From Eubacteriales bacterium (GTDB lineage: Bacteria > Bacillota > Clostridia > Lachnospirales > Lachnospiraceae), in contig JAUNPJ010000008.1 of the NCBI GenBank assembly GCA_030536755.1, positions 1 to 64,000 on the forward strand: a DNA stretch of 64,000 nt. The letters are read 5' to 3'. Positions 43,485 through 52,916 of the stretch are shown here, in pieces. A program made the position numbers and the translations under genes. Position 1 is the first letter of the stretch, and the number at the start of each line of letters is the position of its first letter. The notes below the pieces were generated by a model. The model was not told the DNA's origin, ran no database searches, and saw only the letters and a list, made by a program, of their open reading frames with translations.

Positions 43485-46085
43485 ATGCAAAAACAAATAT
43501 TAATCGTAGAAGATAACAGTATCAATCGTGAAATGTTGATTGAGATTTTGTCTGACGAGTATAAAGTGCTCGAAGCTGAAAACGGACAGGCAGCTCTGGA
43601 GGTTTTAGCGAATAGTCGGGATGACATTGCGCTGATTCTTTTGGATGTTATGATGCCGATCATGGATGGGTATACTTTTTTGGAAGAGATGAAAAAAGTT
43701 CCTAAACTGGCAGCGATTCCGGTTATTGTTATGACGCAGGGGGACAGTGAGGAGGATGAGGTGGCTGCATTGTCACACGGTGCTACCGACTTTTTGCCCA
43801 AACCGTATCGTCCGCAGATTATCCTGCATCGCGTGGAAAACATAATTAATTTTCGTGAGACGGCTGCGATGGCGAATCAGTTTAAGTATGATCATATGAC
43901 CGGACTTTACAGCAAAAGATTTTTCTGTCAGCGGGTGAGAGACGTCCTTTTGCAGAATCCGGAACGGGAATATGACATCATATGTTCAAATATTGAAAAT
44001 TTTAAACTGTTCAACGATGCATTTGGTGTGCAGGCTGGAGATCGCCTGCTGTGTGAAATAGCAAAATATTTTAAAGAGAAAGGAAAAGAACAGGAATTTT
44101 TTGGCAGACTCAGTGCAGATCGCTTTGTATGTTTGAGACAGCGCAAAGAAGTATATCATGAAGAAAATTTTCAAAAATTCGGAGAACAGATCAATAATCT
44201 GTCCAATGCGAAAAATGTAATTTTAAAATGGGGAATCTACAGAATCGAAGACCGATCCGTCCCGGTAGAACGAATGTGCGACCGTGTTTTGCTGGCAGCA
44301 GACAGTATTAAAGGGCAATATCATAAATGCGTTGCTGTGTATGATGATGCGTTGCGTGATCAGCTGCTGCGGGAACAGGCAATCGTGGAGGAGATGGAGA
44401 GTGCTCTGAGAGAAGACCAGTTTACGGTATATCTTCAGCCAAAGTACAGCCTGAATGACAACGGGCTTGCAGGAGCAGAGGCATTGGTACGTTGGAATCA
44501 TCCGGAAAGGGGATTTATATCACCGGGAGAGTTTGTTCCTGTATTTGAAAAAAATGGTTTTATCACACAGATGGATTGTTTTGTCTGGGATCGTGCATGT
44601 GCATTGCTTCGGGAGTGGCGTGACAAAGGATATCCTCGCATTCCGCTGTCTGTCAATGTGTCCCGGGCCGATTTTTATCAGTCAGATCTGGTAGATATCC
44701 TGCTGGGAATAGTGCAGAAATATAATCTTTCGCCGATGGATCTTCACTTGGAGATTACGGAGAGTGCTTATACAGAAAATCCGGCACAGATTCTCAGTGA
44801 GGTAGAAAAACTCCGGAAGCGGGGATTTGTTCTTGAAATGGATGACTTTGGAAGTGGGTATTCTTCTCTGAATATGCTCAACCAGATGAAACTGGATATT
44901 ATTAAGCTGGATATGAAGTTTATACAGAGTGAGACTGCAAAACCCGCCAATCAGGGGATTCTCCGTTTTATTGTCGATCTTGCACACTGGATGAACCTGA
45001 GCGTGGTAGCCGAAGGTGTGGAAACCCGTGATCAGCTGATTCGACTCAGGGAGATTGGGTGTGATTATGCACAGGGATACTTTTTTGCAAAACCGATGTC
45101 AAGCCAGGAATTTGAGAAGAAACTGAAGGAGCAGCAAAGAAAAGAGGAAACGCTTCCGATTCAGGAATCTTTTTCTGATAAGAATACTCGATGCATTCTT
45201 ATTATCGATGAGGATGCGAAATATCGGGATGCGGTAAAAAGTGCGTTTCGGGAAACGTATCAGATTCTGGAAGCAGCAGATCTGCAGAGCGCCATGGTTC
45301 ATCTTACCAAACAGAAAAATTCGATTTCCATTGTAATCGTAAGTATGATGCTTTCAAAACAGGGAGGAGCTGCAATTCTGAAATATCTCAATGAAGATCA
45401 GTCATCATGGAGAATTCCTGTTTTGGCTACGGGCGTTTGTGACAGCGATATGGAGAAAACGGCATTTCGATTTGGTGCAGATGATTTTGCATGTAAGCCG
45501 CATGATGTGTACAGTCTGAAAAAACGTGTGGAACGTCTGCTGGGACTGATGACCTATCATGAAAGGGAACGCCAGCTTCGCGATGAGGTATTTCGCGATT
45601 ACCTGACGGGACTTTTGAACCGGCGCGGTCTTCATGCATCGGTAAATGCCCTAAAACAGGATGATTTGCCGATTGCTTTGTATTTTTTTGATTTAGATAA
45701 TTTGAAAAAGACGAATGATTGCTGTGGACATGAGGCGGGGGACCACATGCTGCAGATTTTTGGAGAATTGCTTCGTCAGTGCAGCAGGAGCACGGATATT
45801 GTGGCCCGCTATGGGGGAGATGAATTTGTGATGGTCATGAAGCATATTCCTTCCAAAGAATTTGCTCTGAAAAAGGGAAAAGAAATCTGCGGTTTGTTTA
45901 AGGAGTTTCAGCGGTCGGAAAATATTTTTGCCGGCTGTTCCGTTGGTGTTGCCATATGCGGAGTCAATGAGAAACCTTCAGCACAATTATTTAAACGTGC
46001 GGATCAGGCATTGTATCGTGCAAAATCACAAAATAAAGGTGGATGCTGTCTGTGGGACGGGAGAATTGATCAAATAGAACTTTAA
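43485..46085 (+). CDS. REC-GGDEF-EAL-REC-GGDEF c-di-GMP turnover protein, copy 2
   Basis: An 866-residue paralog of the protein at 31380 with the same domain order. Receiver 1 keeps its Asp (ILLDVMMPIMDG). The first GGDEF is degenerate (RLSADRF). EAL is intact (EALVRW, DDFGSGYSSL, AEGVETR). Receiver 2 has Ser at the acceptor position (IVIVSMMLS). The last GGDEF is intact (ARYGGDEF). Conservation of both the intact and the degenerate modules in two copies suggests that the inactive domains are kept for regulation. It follows a hairpin that may attenuate it. ATG 43485 is used because it aligns with the start of copy 1. Confidence 0.9.
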   Translation: MQKQILIVEDNSINREMLIEILSDEYKVLEAENGQAALEVLANSRDDIALILLDVMMPIMDGYTFLEEMKKVPKLAAIPVIVMTQGDSEEDEVAALSHGATDFLPKPYRPQIILHRVENIINFRETAAMANQFKYDHMTGLYSKRFFCQRVRDVLLQNPEREYDIICSNIENFKLFNDAFGVQAGDRLLCEIAKYFKEKGKEQEFFGRLSADRFVCLRQRKEVYHEENFQKFGEQINNLSNAKNVILKWGIYRIEDRSVPVERMCDRVLLAADSIKGQYHKCVAVYDDALRDQLLREQAIVEEMESALREDQFTVYLQPKYSLNDNGLAGAEALVRWNHPERGFISPGEFVPVFEKNGFITQMDCFVWDRACALLREWRDKGYPRIPLSVNVSRADFYQSDLVDILLGIVQKYNLSPMDLHLEITESAYTENPAQILSEVEKLRKRGFVLEMDDFGSGYSSLNMLNQMKLDIIKLDMKFIQSETAKPANQGILRFIVDLAHWMNLSVVAEGVETRDQLIRLREIGCDYAQGYFFAKPMSSQEFEKKLKEQQRKEETLPIQESFSDKNTRCILIIDEDAKYRDAVKSAFRETYQILEAADLQSAMVHLTKQKNSISIVIVSMMLSKQGGAAILKYLNEDQSSWRIPVLATGVCDSDMEKTAFRFGADDFACKPHDVYSLKKRVERLLGLMTYHERERQLRDEVFRDYLTGLLNRRGLHASVNALKQDDLPIALYFFDLDNLKKTNDCCGHEAGDHMLQIFGELLRQCSRSTDIVARYGGDEFVMVMKHIPSKEFALKKGKEICGLFKEFQRSENIFAGCSVGVAICGVNEKPSAQLFKRADQALYRAKSQNKGGCCLWDGRIDQIEL

Positions 46086-46113
46086 AGCAGAGAGTTAATA
46101 ATGCAAAGCATAA

Positions 46114-46155
46114 CAAAAAAGGGCGAGTAATGCAAAACATATACTCGCCCTTTTT
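46114..46155. terminator. Bidirectional terminator
   Basis: AAAAAGGGCGAGTA and TACTCGCCCTTTTT form a near-perfect hairpin between the converging c-di-GMP enzyme gene and the minus-strand DUF624 gene. Confidence 0.9.
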
Positions 46156-46185
46156 GTGTGTTTTAATAAATGAAAGAACATTTCA

Positions 46186-46836
46186 TTAAAACTGTTTGCC
46201 GCTTGCCTCCAGATCGTTTTCCAATTCTTCCGGAATATACTTCCGGAAAATAGCAATAAAAATACCGGATGTCAGATAGCCAATCAGTCCGGCACCACAG
46301 CAGATCAAAAGACCTGCCAGTGGTGGGAAGAAAAAGGCAAGACAAATAAAAGTCCCATAGATTATGAGCAACAACAGAGAAGATGGAAAGTGCCGAATTG
46401 ACATAATCAGGGCATTTTTAACATTGTCAAAGATGCGGTTTTCAAACTTTGCCTGCACTGGAAAGATGTAAATGCAAAGCAATGTGAAAGGAATCAGGAG
46501 GATGGAACAGCAAATAAGGAGCATCCGTCCTATGGTATTGTTCATAGCCATAGCTATGCGGATGTCTGTGAAGAGAAGGATTGCTGCTGTCAAAAGTATC
46601 AGCCAGATGATGGAAGACTGGCGGAAATTTTCCCGGAATGATTTACGGAAATTTCGACTTACATATCCTTCTCCTGTGCGAATACGCTTCATGCAGCTGT
46701 AGTAAAGCGCTGTGGTAGAAGCGCCGATTGTGAAAACAGGAAGGCTGTACAACAGCCAGAGAAAATGTAATGTCAGGATATCGGCAACCAGGTATAGAAA
46801 ACGTGAAAACAGGCTGTCGAAAGAAAATAAATTCAT
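46186..46836 (-). CDS. DUF624 (YesL-like) membrane protein
   Basis: A 216-residue membrane protein with four or five helices and the N-terminal FSRFLYLVADILTLHFLWLLYSLPVFTIGASTTALYY typical of YesL/DUF624 proteins, which sit beside sugar ABC transporters and glycosidases. ATG 46836 has AAAGGAG eight bases upstream. It is divergent from the arabinan locus and may share its control region. Function unknown in the family. Confidence 0.88.
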   Translation of the reverse strand: MNLFSFDSLFSRFLYLVADILTLHFLWLLYSLPVFTIGASTTALYYSCMKRIRTGEGYVSRNFRKSFRENFRQSSIIWLILLTAAILLFTDIRIAMAMNNTIGRMLLICCSILLIPFTLLCIYIFPVQAKFENRIFDNVKNALIMSIRHFPSSLLLLIIYGTFICLAFFFPPLAGLLICCGAGLIGYLTSGIFIAIFRKYIPEELENDLEASGKQF

Positions 46837-46943
46837 AGTAAACACTCCTTTGGGTAAACTTTTGTTAAATTTGATTCCTTAACACAACATTATTATATTG
46901 AGATTTATATAAAAATACCAGATGTAATAATTCACAAAATATA

Positions 46944-47015
46944 TTTAGATAAATCAGTAATATTTTACAAAAATCTAAAATACATATTGCCAGTTTTTGC
47001 TTGTTGGTGTAGACT
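46944..47015 (+). promoter_or_regulatory. Two operator-like sites and promoter before the first GH43 gene
   Basis: TTTACAAAAATCTAAA (46964-46979) fits the palindrome TTTAGA-N4-TCTAAA at 11 of 12 positions. A weaker site TTTAGATAAATCAGTA (46944-46959) lies exactly 20 bases upstream. A plausible promoter TTGCCA (46987-46992), 17 bases, TAGACT (47010-47015) starts seven bases after the operator. Confidence 0.6.
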
Positions 47016-47051
47016 TAGCTCATTATCTATAATAAAGGAGGTAGAAACAAC

Positions 47052-48041
47052 ATGGATAAAAGCAATTACCGGCAAACGGAATACAACACACCGTTTATCG
47101 AGCAGAGGGCAGATCCATATATGTACCGTCATACAGATGGTATGTATTATTTTACGGCATCTGTTCCGGCCTATGATCGAATTGTACTGCGCAGAGCGGA
47201 TACGATTACAGGGCTTCAGACTGCTGAGGAAAAGACACTCTGGGTTAAGCATGAAAACGGTTCGCAGAGTATTCACGTATGGGCTCCGGAAATTCATTAT
47301 GTAGACGGAGGGTGGTATATTTACTACGCAGCCGGAGACAAGGATAATGTGTGGGAAATCCGTCCTTATGTACTTCACTGCAAGGGAGAAGACCCGATGG
47401 AGGATGCATGGGAAGAGTTGGGAATGATGCGGGCTGCGGATGAAGATGAATTCTCATTTCATGCATTTTCATTGGATGGAACTGTTTTTGAAAACAAAGG
47501 TGAAAATTATTATATCTGGGCTGAAAAGACAGGAGTGGGCAAACAGATTTCCAATCTTTATATTGGAAAGATGGAAACTCCTAATAAGCTTGCAACTACG
47601 CAGGTACTTTTGACGACTCCGGATTATGACTGGGAAAGAATTGATTTCTGGGTAAATGAGGGGCCGGCAATTTTGAAGCATAATGGAAAAATTTTCATGA
47701 CTTTTTCTGCGAGTGCTACAGGAGAATGCTATTGTATGGGATTGATGTATGCGGATGAAAATGCGGATTTGCTTGATCCTCGTTCATGGACAAAACTTCG
47801 TCATCCAATTCTTAAGACGGATGGTGAGAAAGGCATATTTGGCCCGGGACATAATTCATTTGTCAAGGCAGAAGATGGAAAAACAGATTTATGTATTTAT
47901 CATGCAAGACCATATGATGAGATTGTTGGCGATCCACTTTATGACCCAAATCGCCATGCCATGATTATGAAGATTTGTTACGATGAAGATGAGTTTCCGG
48001 TATTTTCTTATCAAAAAACTTCTGATATTTTTGAAAAATAA
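47052..48041 (+). CDS. GH43-family glycosidase, intracellular (alpha-L-arabinofuranosidase-like)
   Basis: A 329-residue five-bladed propeller enzyme without signal peptide. The N-terminal catalytic Asp is in RADPYMYRHTDGMYYFTASVP; later conserved segments are HVWAPEIHYVDGGWYIYYAA, a candidate general acid in FWVNEGPAIL, and GPGHNSF. These indicate a GH43 of the exo-arabinofuranosidase type. It would release arabinose from imported arabino-oligosaccharides. The start has AAAGGAGG upstream. Confidence 0.85.
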   Translation: MDKSNYRQTEYNTPFIEQRADPYMYRHTDGMYYFTASVPAYDRIVLRRADTITGLQTAEEKTLWVKHENGSQSIHVWAPEIHYVDGGWYIYYAAGDKDNVWEIRPYVLHCKGEDPMEDAWEELGMMRAADEDEFSFHAFSLDGTVFENKGENYYIWAEKTGVGKQISNLYIGKMETPNKLATTQVLLTTPDYDWERIDFWVNEGPAILKHNGKIFMTFSASATGECYCMGLMYADENADLLDPRSWTKLRHPILKTDGEKGIFGPGHNSFVKAEDGKTDLCIYHARPYDEIVGDPLYDPNRHAMIMKICYDEDEFPVFSYQKTSDIFEK

Positions 48042-48058
48042 AAATATCAGTCATATAT

Positions 48059-48192
48059 TTTAGATTTCGCTAAAATATTATGTTAAAATGCACAAAAAAT
48101 AATTATTAAAATTGTAAATAACAATGAAAATCATAATTGACTTTAGAAAAAACTAAAAAAATATTGTTAAATCTAAAATGATATGCTATGAT
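48059..48192 (+). promoter_or_regulatory. Operator-like sites and promoter of the arabino-oligosaccharide ABC operon
   Basis: TTTAGATTTCGCTAAA (48059-48074) and TTTAGAAAAAACTAAA (48142-48157) each match TTTAGA-N4-TCTAAA at 11 of 12 positions. The promoter is TTGTTA (48164-48169), 17 bases, TATGAT (48187-48192). A lone half-site TCTAAA (48172-48177) lies in the spacer. The second site ends six bases before the -35, as in front of the first GH43 gene. Confidence 0.7.
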
Positions 48193-48263
48193 GAGTCTGT
48201 AAAAAAGTGAACTGAGTGATGCACAATGTGCTATTTAAGTGGTTAAGTGGAAAGGAGATTAAA

Positions 48264-49655
48264 ATGCAACTTAAAAAGGTAGTGGCTGCTGGACTGGCGG
48301 CAACAATGTTAGCAGGGGTACTGACAGGGTGTGGAGGCAGCTCCAAGAAAAGCGAAGACGCTGATGGAAAAAAGAATCTTTCAGTGTTTATCTTTGCAAA
48401 CGATCATGAGTCTGCAGTTTACAAAGATATGATCGAGCAGTTCAAAGAAGATCACAAAGATACCATTGCTAATGTTGATATTCAGATTACAACACAGGAA
48501 GAATATTCTAAAACATTGACTGGTATGATGACTGCCGGCGATCTTCCGGATGTATTTTATGTAGGACCGGAATCTGTAGAACAGTTTGTAGAAAATGGAT
48601 ATATTGAGGATCTGCAGCCTATTCTTGAAGAGAAAGGAATTTCAACGGATGGACTGGTTGCACAGGAGGCTCTGAATAGTTATCGCTACGATGGAGAAAA
48701 AACTGGCGAAGGCGATCTGTATGCATTGCCGAAAGATGCATCTGTATTCGCATATGCATATAATAAAGATCTTTTCGACAAAGAGGGTATTCCTTATCCA
48801 GATCCGGAAAATCCATATACATATGAGGAATTTGTTGAAGTTTGTAAGAAATTTACAAAGGATACAGATGGAGATGGAGAGGTTGACCAGTGGGGTTGTG
48901 GATTCGCAAATGCATTTATGCTTCAGCCATTTGTATGGTCTAACGGAGCTACCTATCTGACAGATGATTACAAAAAAGTAAATATTGATACACCTGAATT
49001 TAAAGATGCTCTTCAGAAATATGTAGACTGCACACTGGAGCATAAGATTACACCGACTGTTGAACAGGATGCTTCTTTAGGTGTTTACCAGAGATGGCTT
49101 GCTGGTCAGGAAGCGTTCTATGCATGTGGTACATGGGATGTTGCTGCTTTTATGGATGAAGAAACATTCCCGTTTGAATGGGATTTATGTGCATATCCGA
49201 CATTGTCAAGCGGAAAGACAATGACGTGGCTTGGAACAGTTGGATTCTGTGTATCTGCTAAGAGTGACAATAAGGAAGAAGCGACAGAACTGATTTCTTA
49301 TCTGTGTACAGATGAAGACGGACAAAAGGAACTGTCTGGTGTTACAAGTGGAAAGTCTATTCAGCTGCCAAATATCAAGAGTCTGGCAGAAGGTGAGTTC
49401 GTGACTGCAATTGAAGATGGAACACTTGCATTTCCATCAAACGTAAATGTATTCTTTAATTATCTGAACGGAACAGATAAATATGAGGGAAGATTTACAG
49501 AAACAACATATACACCAAATGCGGAGTGGCATGATATTTTCCTCGAAGGTCTGGATAATGTAAAGAATGGTTCTATGACTGTTGATGAGTACGTTTCAGA
49601 GGTGGCGCCGAAGATGCAGGAATCTCTGGATGAAGCATGGGAAAGTGTAGAGTAA
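48264..49655 (+). CDS. ABC transporter substrate-binding lipoprotein (arabino-oligosaccharide candidate)
   Basis: A 463-residue family 1 solute-binding protein with signal peptide and lipobox (GVLTGC), starting at ATG 48264 after AAAGGAGA. The core carries NLSVFIFANDHESAVYKDMIEQFKEDHKD and a DTDGDGEVDQWG loop like a Ca-binding motif. It is followed two bases later by the first permease. The surrounding GH43, GH51 and GH127 genes indicate arabino-oligosaccharides as ligand. Confidence 0.9.
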   Translation: MQLKKVVAAGLAATMLAGVLTGCGGSSKKSEDADGKKNLSVFIFANDHESAVYKDMIEQFKEDHKDTIANVDIQITTQEEYSKTLTGMMTAGDLPDVFYVGPESVEQFVENGYIEDLQPILEEKGISTDGLVAQEALNSYRYDGEKTGEGDLYALPKDASVFAYAYNKDLFDKEGIPYPDPENPYTYEEFVEVCKKFTKDTDGDGEVDQWGCGFANAFMLQPFVWSNGATYLTDDYKKVNIDTPEFKDALQKYVDCTLEHKITPTVEQDASLGVYQRWLAGQEAFYACGTWDVAAFMDEETFPFEWDLCAYPTLSSGKTMTWLGTVGFCVSAKSDNKEEATELISYLCTDEDGQKELSGVTSGKSIQLPNIKSLAEGEFVTAIEDGTLAFPSNVNVFFNYLNGTDKYEGRFTETTYTPNAEWHDIFLEGLDNVKNGSMTVDEYVSEVAPKMQESLDEAWESVE

Positions 49656-49656
49656 G

Positions 49657-50577
49657 ATGAGTGGAAAAAAATCAGTAAAGAAAAAAATGAGCAAGGCACA
49701 ATTCAAAGAGCATTGCTGGGGATTGGCTTTTGTATCACCGCCGTTTATCGGATTCTGTCTTTTTATGGCATTTCCAATCATATTTGCATTCATTGCCAGC
49801 TTGACAAAGTGGAATGGCATGAACAATATGATGGACAACTTTGTGGGTCTTGAGAATTACATCAAGCTGCTTGGAGATGAGAAATTCTGGAAAGTACTTG
49901 GAAATACCGTTATTTATATGATTGGTATTCCAGTTGGAATGATTCTTGCACTGGTGATTGCTGTTGGAATGAACCGTAAAATTAAGGGAATTAAAATTCT
50001 TCGTACTCTTTATTATGTACCGGTTGTATCCTCTCTCGTTGCAGTTGCGATTTTGTGGATGTGGGTATTTAATTATGATTATGGTTTGTTAAACAGTATT
50101 ATTAAGACGCTGACAGGAATGCATGGACCAAACTGGCTTGGGGATGAATTTTGGGTGAAGGTATCCATGATTATTTTCATGGTCTGGAAAGGTCTGGGTG
50201 GATCCATTATTCTGTATCTGTCCGGTTTACAGAGCATTCCGAGAGATTACTATGAAGCTGCTAAAATTGATGGAGCCAGTGGATTTAAACTGTTTCGTTA
50301 TATCACACTTCCATTGGTATCACCAGTTACTTTCTATCTGTTGATTACTGGACTGATCGGAGGTTTCCAGGTATTTGTAGAGGTATTGGTAATGGTGCCA
50401 AATGGAGGCTTAAACTACAGTGCAGCTACGGTTGTATTTTATTTGTATGACAAAGCATTTGGAAGTAATCAGATGGGTTATGGATCTGCAATGGCGTTTC
50501 TTCTGGCTATCCTTATCTTTATTGTTACAGCGATTAACTTTAAAGGACAGGATAAATGGGTTAAAACGATTGAGTAA
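49657..50577 (+). CDS. Sugar ABC permease (MalF-type)
   Basis: A 306-residue permease, six helices, EAA loop SIPRDYYEAAKIDGASGFKLFRYITLPLVSP. It begins two bases after the binding-protein stop, so translation is coupled. Partner of the next permease; no ATPase gene is present. Confidence 0.92.
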   Translation: MSGKKSVKKKMSKAQFKEHCWGLAFVSPPFIGFCLFMAFPIIFAFIASLTKWNGMNNMMDNFVGLENYIKLLGDEKFWKVLGNTVIYMIGIPVGMILALVIAVGMNRKIKGIKILRTLYYVPVVSSLVAVAILWMWVFNYDYGLLNSIIKTLTGMHGPNWLGDEFWVKVSMIIFMVWKGLGGSIILYLSGLQSIPRDYYEAAKIDGASGFKLFRYITLPLVSPVTFYLLITGLIGGFQVFVEVLVMVPNGGLNYSAATVVFYLYDKAFGSNQMGYGSAMAFLLAILIFIVTAINFKGQDKWVKTIE

Positions 50578-50589
50578 GGAGGTGGGAAT

Positions 50590-51459
50590 ATGGCAAATTT
50601 GGATGAAAAATCTTCAGAGGTTAAAACAACGAAAAGTAAAGTGGTCGATGGAGTCATCTTTGCATTGCTTCTCTTAGGAGCAATTGCAATGGTATTCCCA
50701 CTGATTTATATGCTGCTTAGTTCTTTTATGACAAAGAACCAAATTCTTTCTGCGAATTTCTCTATTATACCGGATCCGTGGAAATTTGGAAAATATGCGG
50801 AAGTACTTCAGAAACCGGAATTTTTGAGAGGTCTTCGCAATACATTAATGGTTGCAGTTCCTGTACTGGTTGTCGGCGGTTTTACTTCTTCCCTTGCAGC
50901 ATTTTCGTTTAGTAAATTGAAATTTAAAGGAAAAAACGGAATCTTCCTTGGACTTCTTGCGACTATGATGATTCCGTTTGCAGTTGTTATGATTCCGCAG
51001 TATGTAATGTTTACAAAAATGGGATGGACCAATAGTCTTCTGCCGCTGATCATTCCTGGATTATTTGGTAATGTCAGCATTATCTTCTTCCTGAGACAGA
51101 ATCTGACCAGTGTTCCCGATTCCATTGTTGAGGCTGCGAAGATTGATGGCTGCGGCTACTTCAGAATGTATTACAGCATTTTTCTTCCGCTTATGAAAGG
51201 CGCATTGATGACCCAGCTTGTTCTGTGGTTTATGGGAATCTGGAATGATTATCTTGCACCGACTATTTTCATTCAGAATGAGGAATGGTTTACTTTGCAG
51301 GTAGTTATTCGATCTTTCAATGCATACTATGCGGTCAACAGTGATTATCCGCTGATTATGGCAGCATCTGTGCTGGCGATTTTGCCGACACTTGCACTGT
51401 TTTTCTTCTTCCAGCGTTACATCATTGAATCAATGGCTGTGTCTGGAGTAAAAGGTTAA
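50590..51459 (+). CDS. Sugar ABC permease (MalG-type)
   Basis: A 289-residue permease with six helices and EAA loop (SVPDSIVEAAKIDGCGYFRMYYSIFLPLMKG), ending VSGVKG. The start follows AAGGAGG. A terminator-like hairpin follows at 51467. Confidence 0.92.
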   Translation: MANLDEKSSEVKTTKSKVVDGVIFALLLLGAIAMVFPLIYMLLSSFMTKNQILSANFSIIPDPWKFGKYAEVLQKPEFLRGLRNTLMVAVPVLVVGGFTSSLAAFSFSKLKFKGKNGIFLGLLATMMIPFAVVMIPQYVMFTKMGWTNSLLPLIIPGLFGNVSIIFFLRQNLTSVPDSIVEAAKIDGCGYFRMYYSIFLPLMKGALMTQLVLWFMGIWNDYLAPTIFIQNEEWFTLQVVIRSFNAYYAVNSDYPLIMAASVLAILPTLALFFFFQRYIIESMAVSGVKG

Positions 51460-51466
51460 AAACGAT

Positions 51467-51497
51467 AGGGTTGCTCTTCAGGAGTTTCTGAAAAGCG
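51467..51497 (+). terminator. Terminator-like hairpin between the ABC operon and a GH43 gene
   Basis: AGGGTTGCT pairs, with G-U pairs, with AGCGGCCCT, followed by TTTTTT. The AAAAGGAG of the next gene begins a few bases later, leaving no space for a promoter in between. Confidence 0.7.
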
Positions 51498-51522
51498 GCC
51501 CTTTTTTAAAAGGAGAAGAATA

Positions 51523-52857
51523 TTGGCTGATGGAATATTAAGATTGAATGACTGTGATGTTCGTAGTAATCCGGCGGTATGGTCTCATGACCCTTCCATG
51601 ATGTGGGATCCTGTTACAGGCAGATATTATTCCTATAGTACAGATGTTTTCAGGCCCGAATTTGGACTTAGCAGTCCGATTGGCATTCCTGTGCGAAGCT
51701 CTGAAAATATGGTGGACTTCAAATATGAAGGGATCGTATTGTCGGAAGGTGCCATAGCACAGGGAAGGGACAATGGGACATATCCCGATACAATAGAATT
51801 CTGGGCTCCTTTTGCAGAATATGTAAATGGCGAATACCGTATATACTATTCTGCAACGAAAGCGTTTGGAAGTTCAGAGTCACGGATATGGCTGGCTACA
51901 GCGAAAAATCCTCTTGGACCGTTTGAAAACAGAGGTATTGTAGCAGATACGTGGGGAACGGATGACAGCTATCCGAATGCGATTGATGCACATATTATAT
52001 GGAAGGAATCGCGATGCTATCTGGTATATGGTTCCTTTTTTGGAGGAATTTATATCAAAGAACTAAATGGAGATACGGGACTTCCTCTTGACGGTAATGC
52101 GAAAAATCTTGGAATATGCATTTCACGTAAAGCAGAGATTCCAAGAATTGACGGTCCGGAAGGGGCTGCTGTCATTTATGTGCCGGAGACGGGATATTTC
52201 TATCTGTTCCAGTCCTATGGATGGCTTGGTGATGACTACGATATCCGGGTCGGAAGAAGCCGGGAGGTGACAGGTCCTTATCTGGATATGGAAGGAAAAA
52301 ATCTTGTTGAAGAATCCATGGGTGTGAAAATTGCGGGAAGTTACCGGTTTAAAGCGGAAAATCCCAGAGCTGATGAAGGAAATAACGGATGGGTGTGGGA
52401 TGGGTTGCGAGGACCGGGGCATGGAGTTCCTTTTTATGATACTCAGACAGGACAATATTTTTTTGTGCATCATATTCGGGATGGCGCAGCTGTCAATCGG
52501 GAATATGATCCAAAAGAAAACAGAGCGAGTTACAAAGTACATTATATGATGATACGGCCGATGTTCTTTATCAATGGATGGCCGGTGTTGGGACCGGAGC
52601 CTTATCAGGGAGAAAAATTTGAGCCGGTTTCTCCCAGAGAGGCAAAAGGATATTGGGAAATGATTGTATTAGATGATCAAGACAATGAAATAAAAGATTC
52701 TATGGAATGTGTACTGGATGCAGACAGCGATTATCTGACGAATGGCAGAATTTATCAATGTCGTGACCTGGAGAACCAGAGAGATACTCTTGTGGTAACT
52801 GGATTTTCAAATTCGGGTATTGCATATTGGGGAAAATTCATGTATAGTATTGTTTAG
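51523..52857 (+). CDS. GH43 arabinanase-like enzyme, intracellular
   Basis: A 444-residue enzyme without signal peptide. It has HDPSMMWDPVTGRYYSYSTD (catalytic base Asp), FWAPFAEYVNGEYRIYYSA, NAIDAHIIW and a candidate acid in IDGPEGAAVIYV, followed by GPGHGVPF and a small beta-rich C-terminal domain. The pattern is that of endo- or exo-1,5-alpha-L-arabinanases. It starts with TTG 51523 after AAAAGGAG. The gene follows a terminator hairpin, so its expression may be set by read-through. Its stop codon overlaps the operator before the ArsR-type gene. Confidence 0.85.
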   Translation: MADGILRLNDCDVRSNPAVWSHDPSMMWDPVTGRYYSYSTDVFRPEFGLSSPIGIPVRSSENMVDFKYEGIVLSEGAIAQGRDNGTYPDTIEFWAPFAEYVNGEYRIYYSATKAFGSSESRIWLATAKNPLGPFENRGIVADTWGTDDSYPNAIDAHIIWKESRCYLVYGSFFGGIYIKELNGDTGLPLDGNAKNLGICISRKAEIPRIDGPEGAAVIYVPETGYFYLFQSYGWLGDDYDIRVGRSREVTGPYLDMEGKNLVEESMGVKIAGSYRFKAENPRADEGNNGWVWDGLRGPGHGVPFYDTQTGQYFFVHHIRDGAAVNREYDPKENRASYKVHYMMIRPMFFINGWPVLGPEPYQGEKFEPVSPREAKGYWEMIVLDDQDNEIKDSMECVLDADSDYLTNGRIYQCRDLENQRDTLVVTGFSNSGIAYWGKFMYSIV

Positions 52858-52868
52858 AATAATCTAAA
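52853..52868. promoter_or_regulatory. Perfect operator-like palindrome before the ArsR-type regulator
   Basis: TTTAGAATAATCTAAA is a perfect inverted repeat with a four-base centre. It overlaps the stop codon of the upstream GH43 gene and lies 48 bases before the regulator start. It is the best-matching copy of the motif also found before 47052 and 48264. Confidence 0.75.
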
Positions 52869-52916
52869 GTGATTGAGGGAATTGTCTCCTATACCGTAAG
52901 AAAGCAGGGAAACGCA

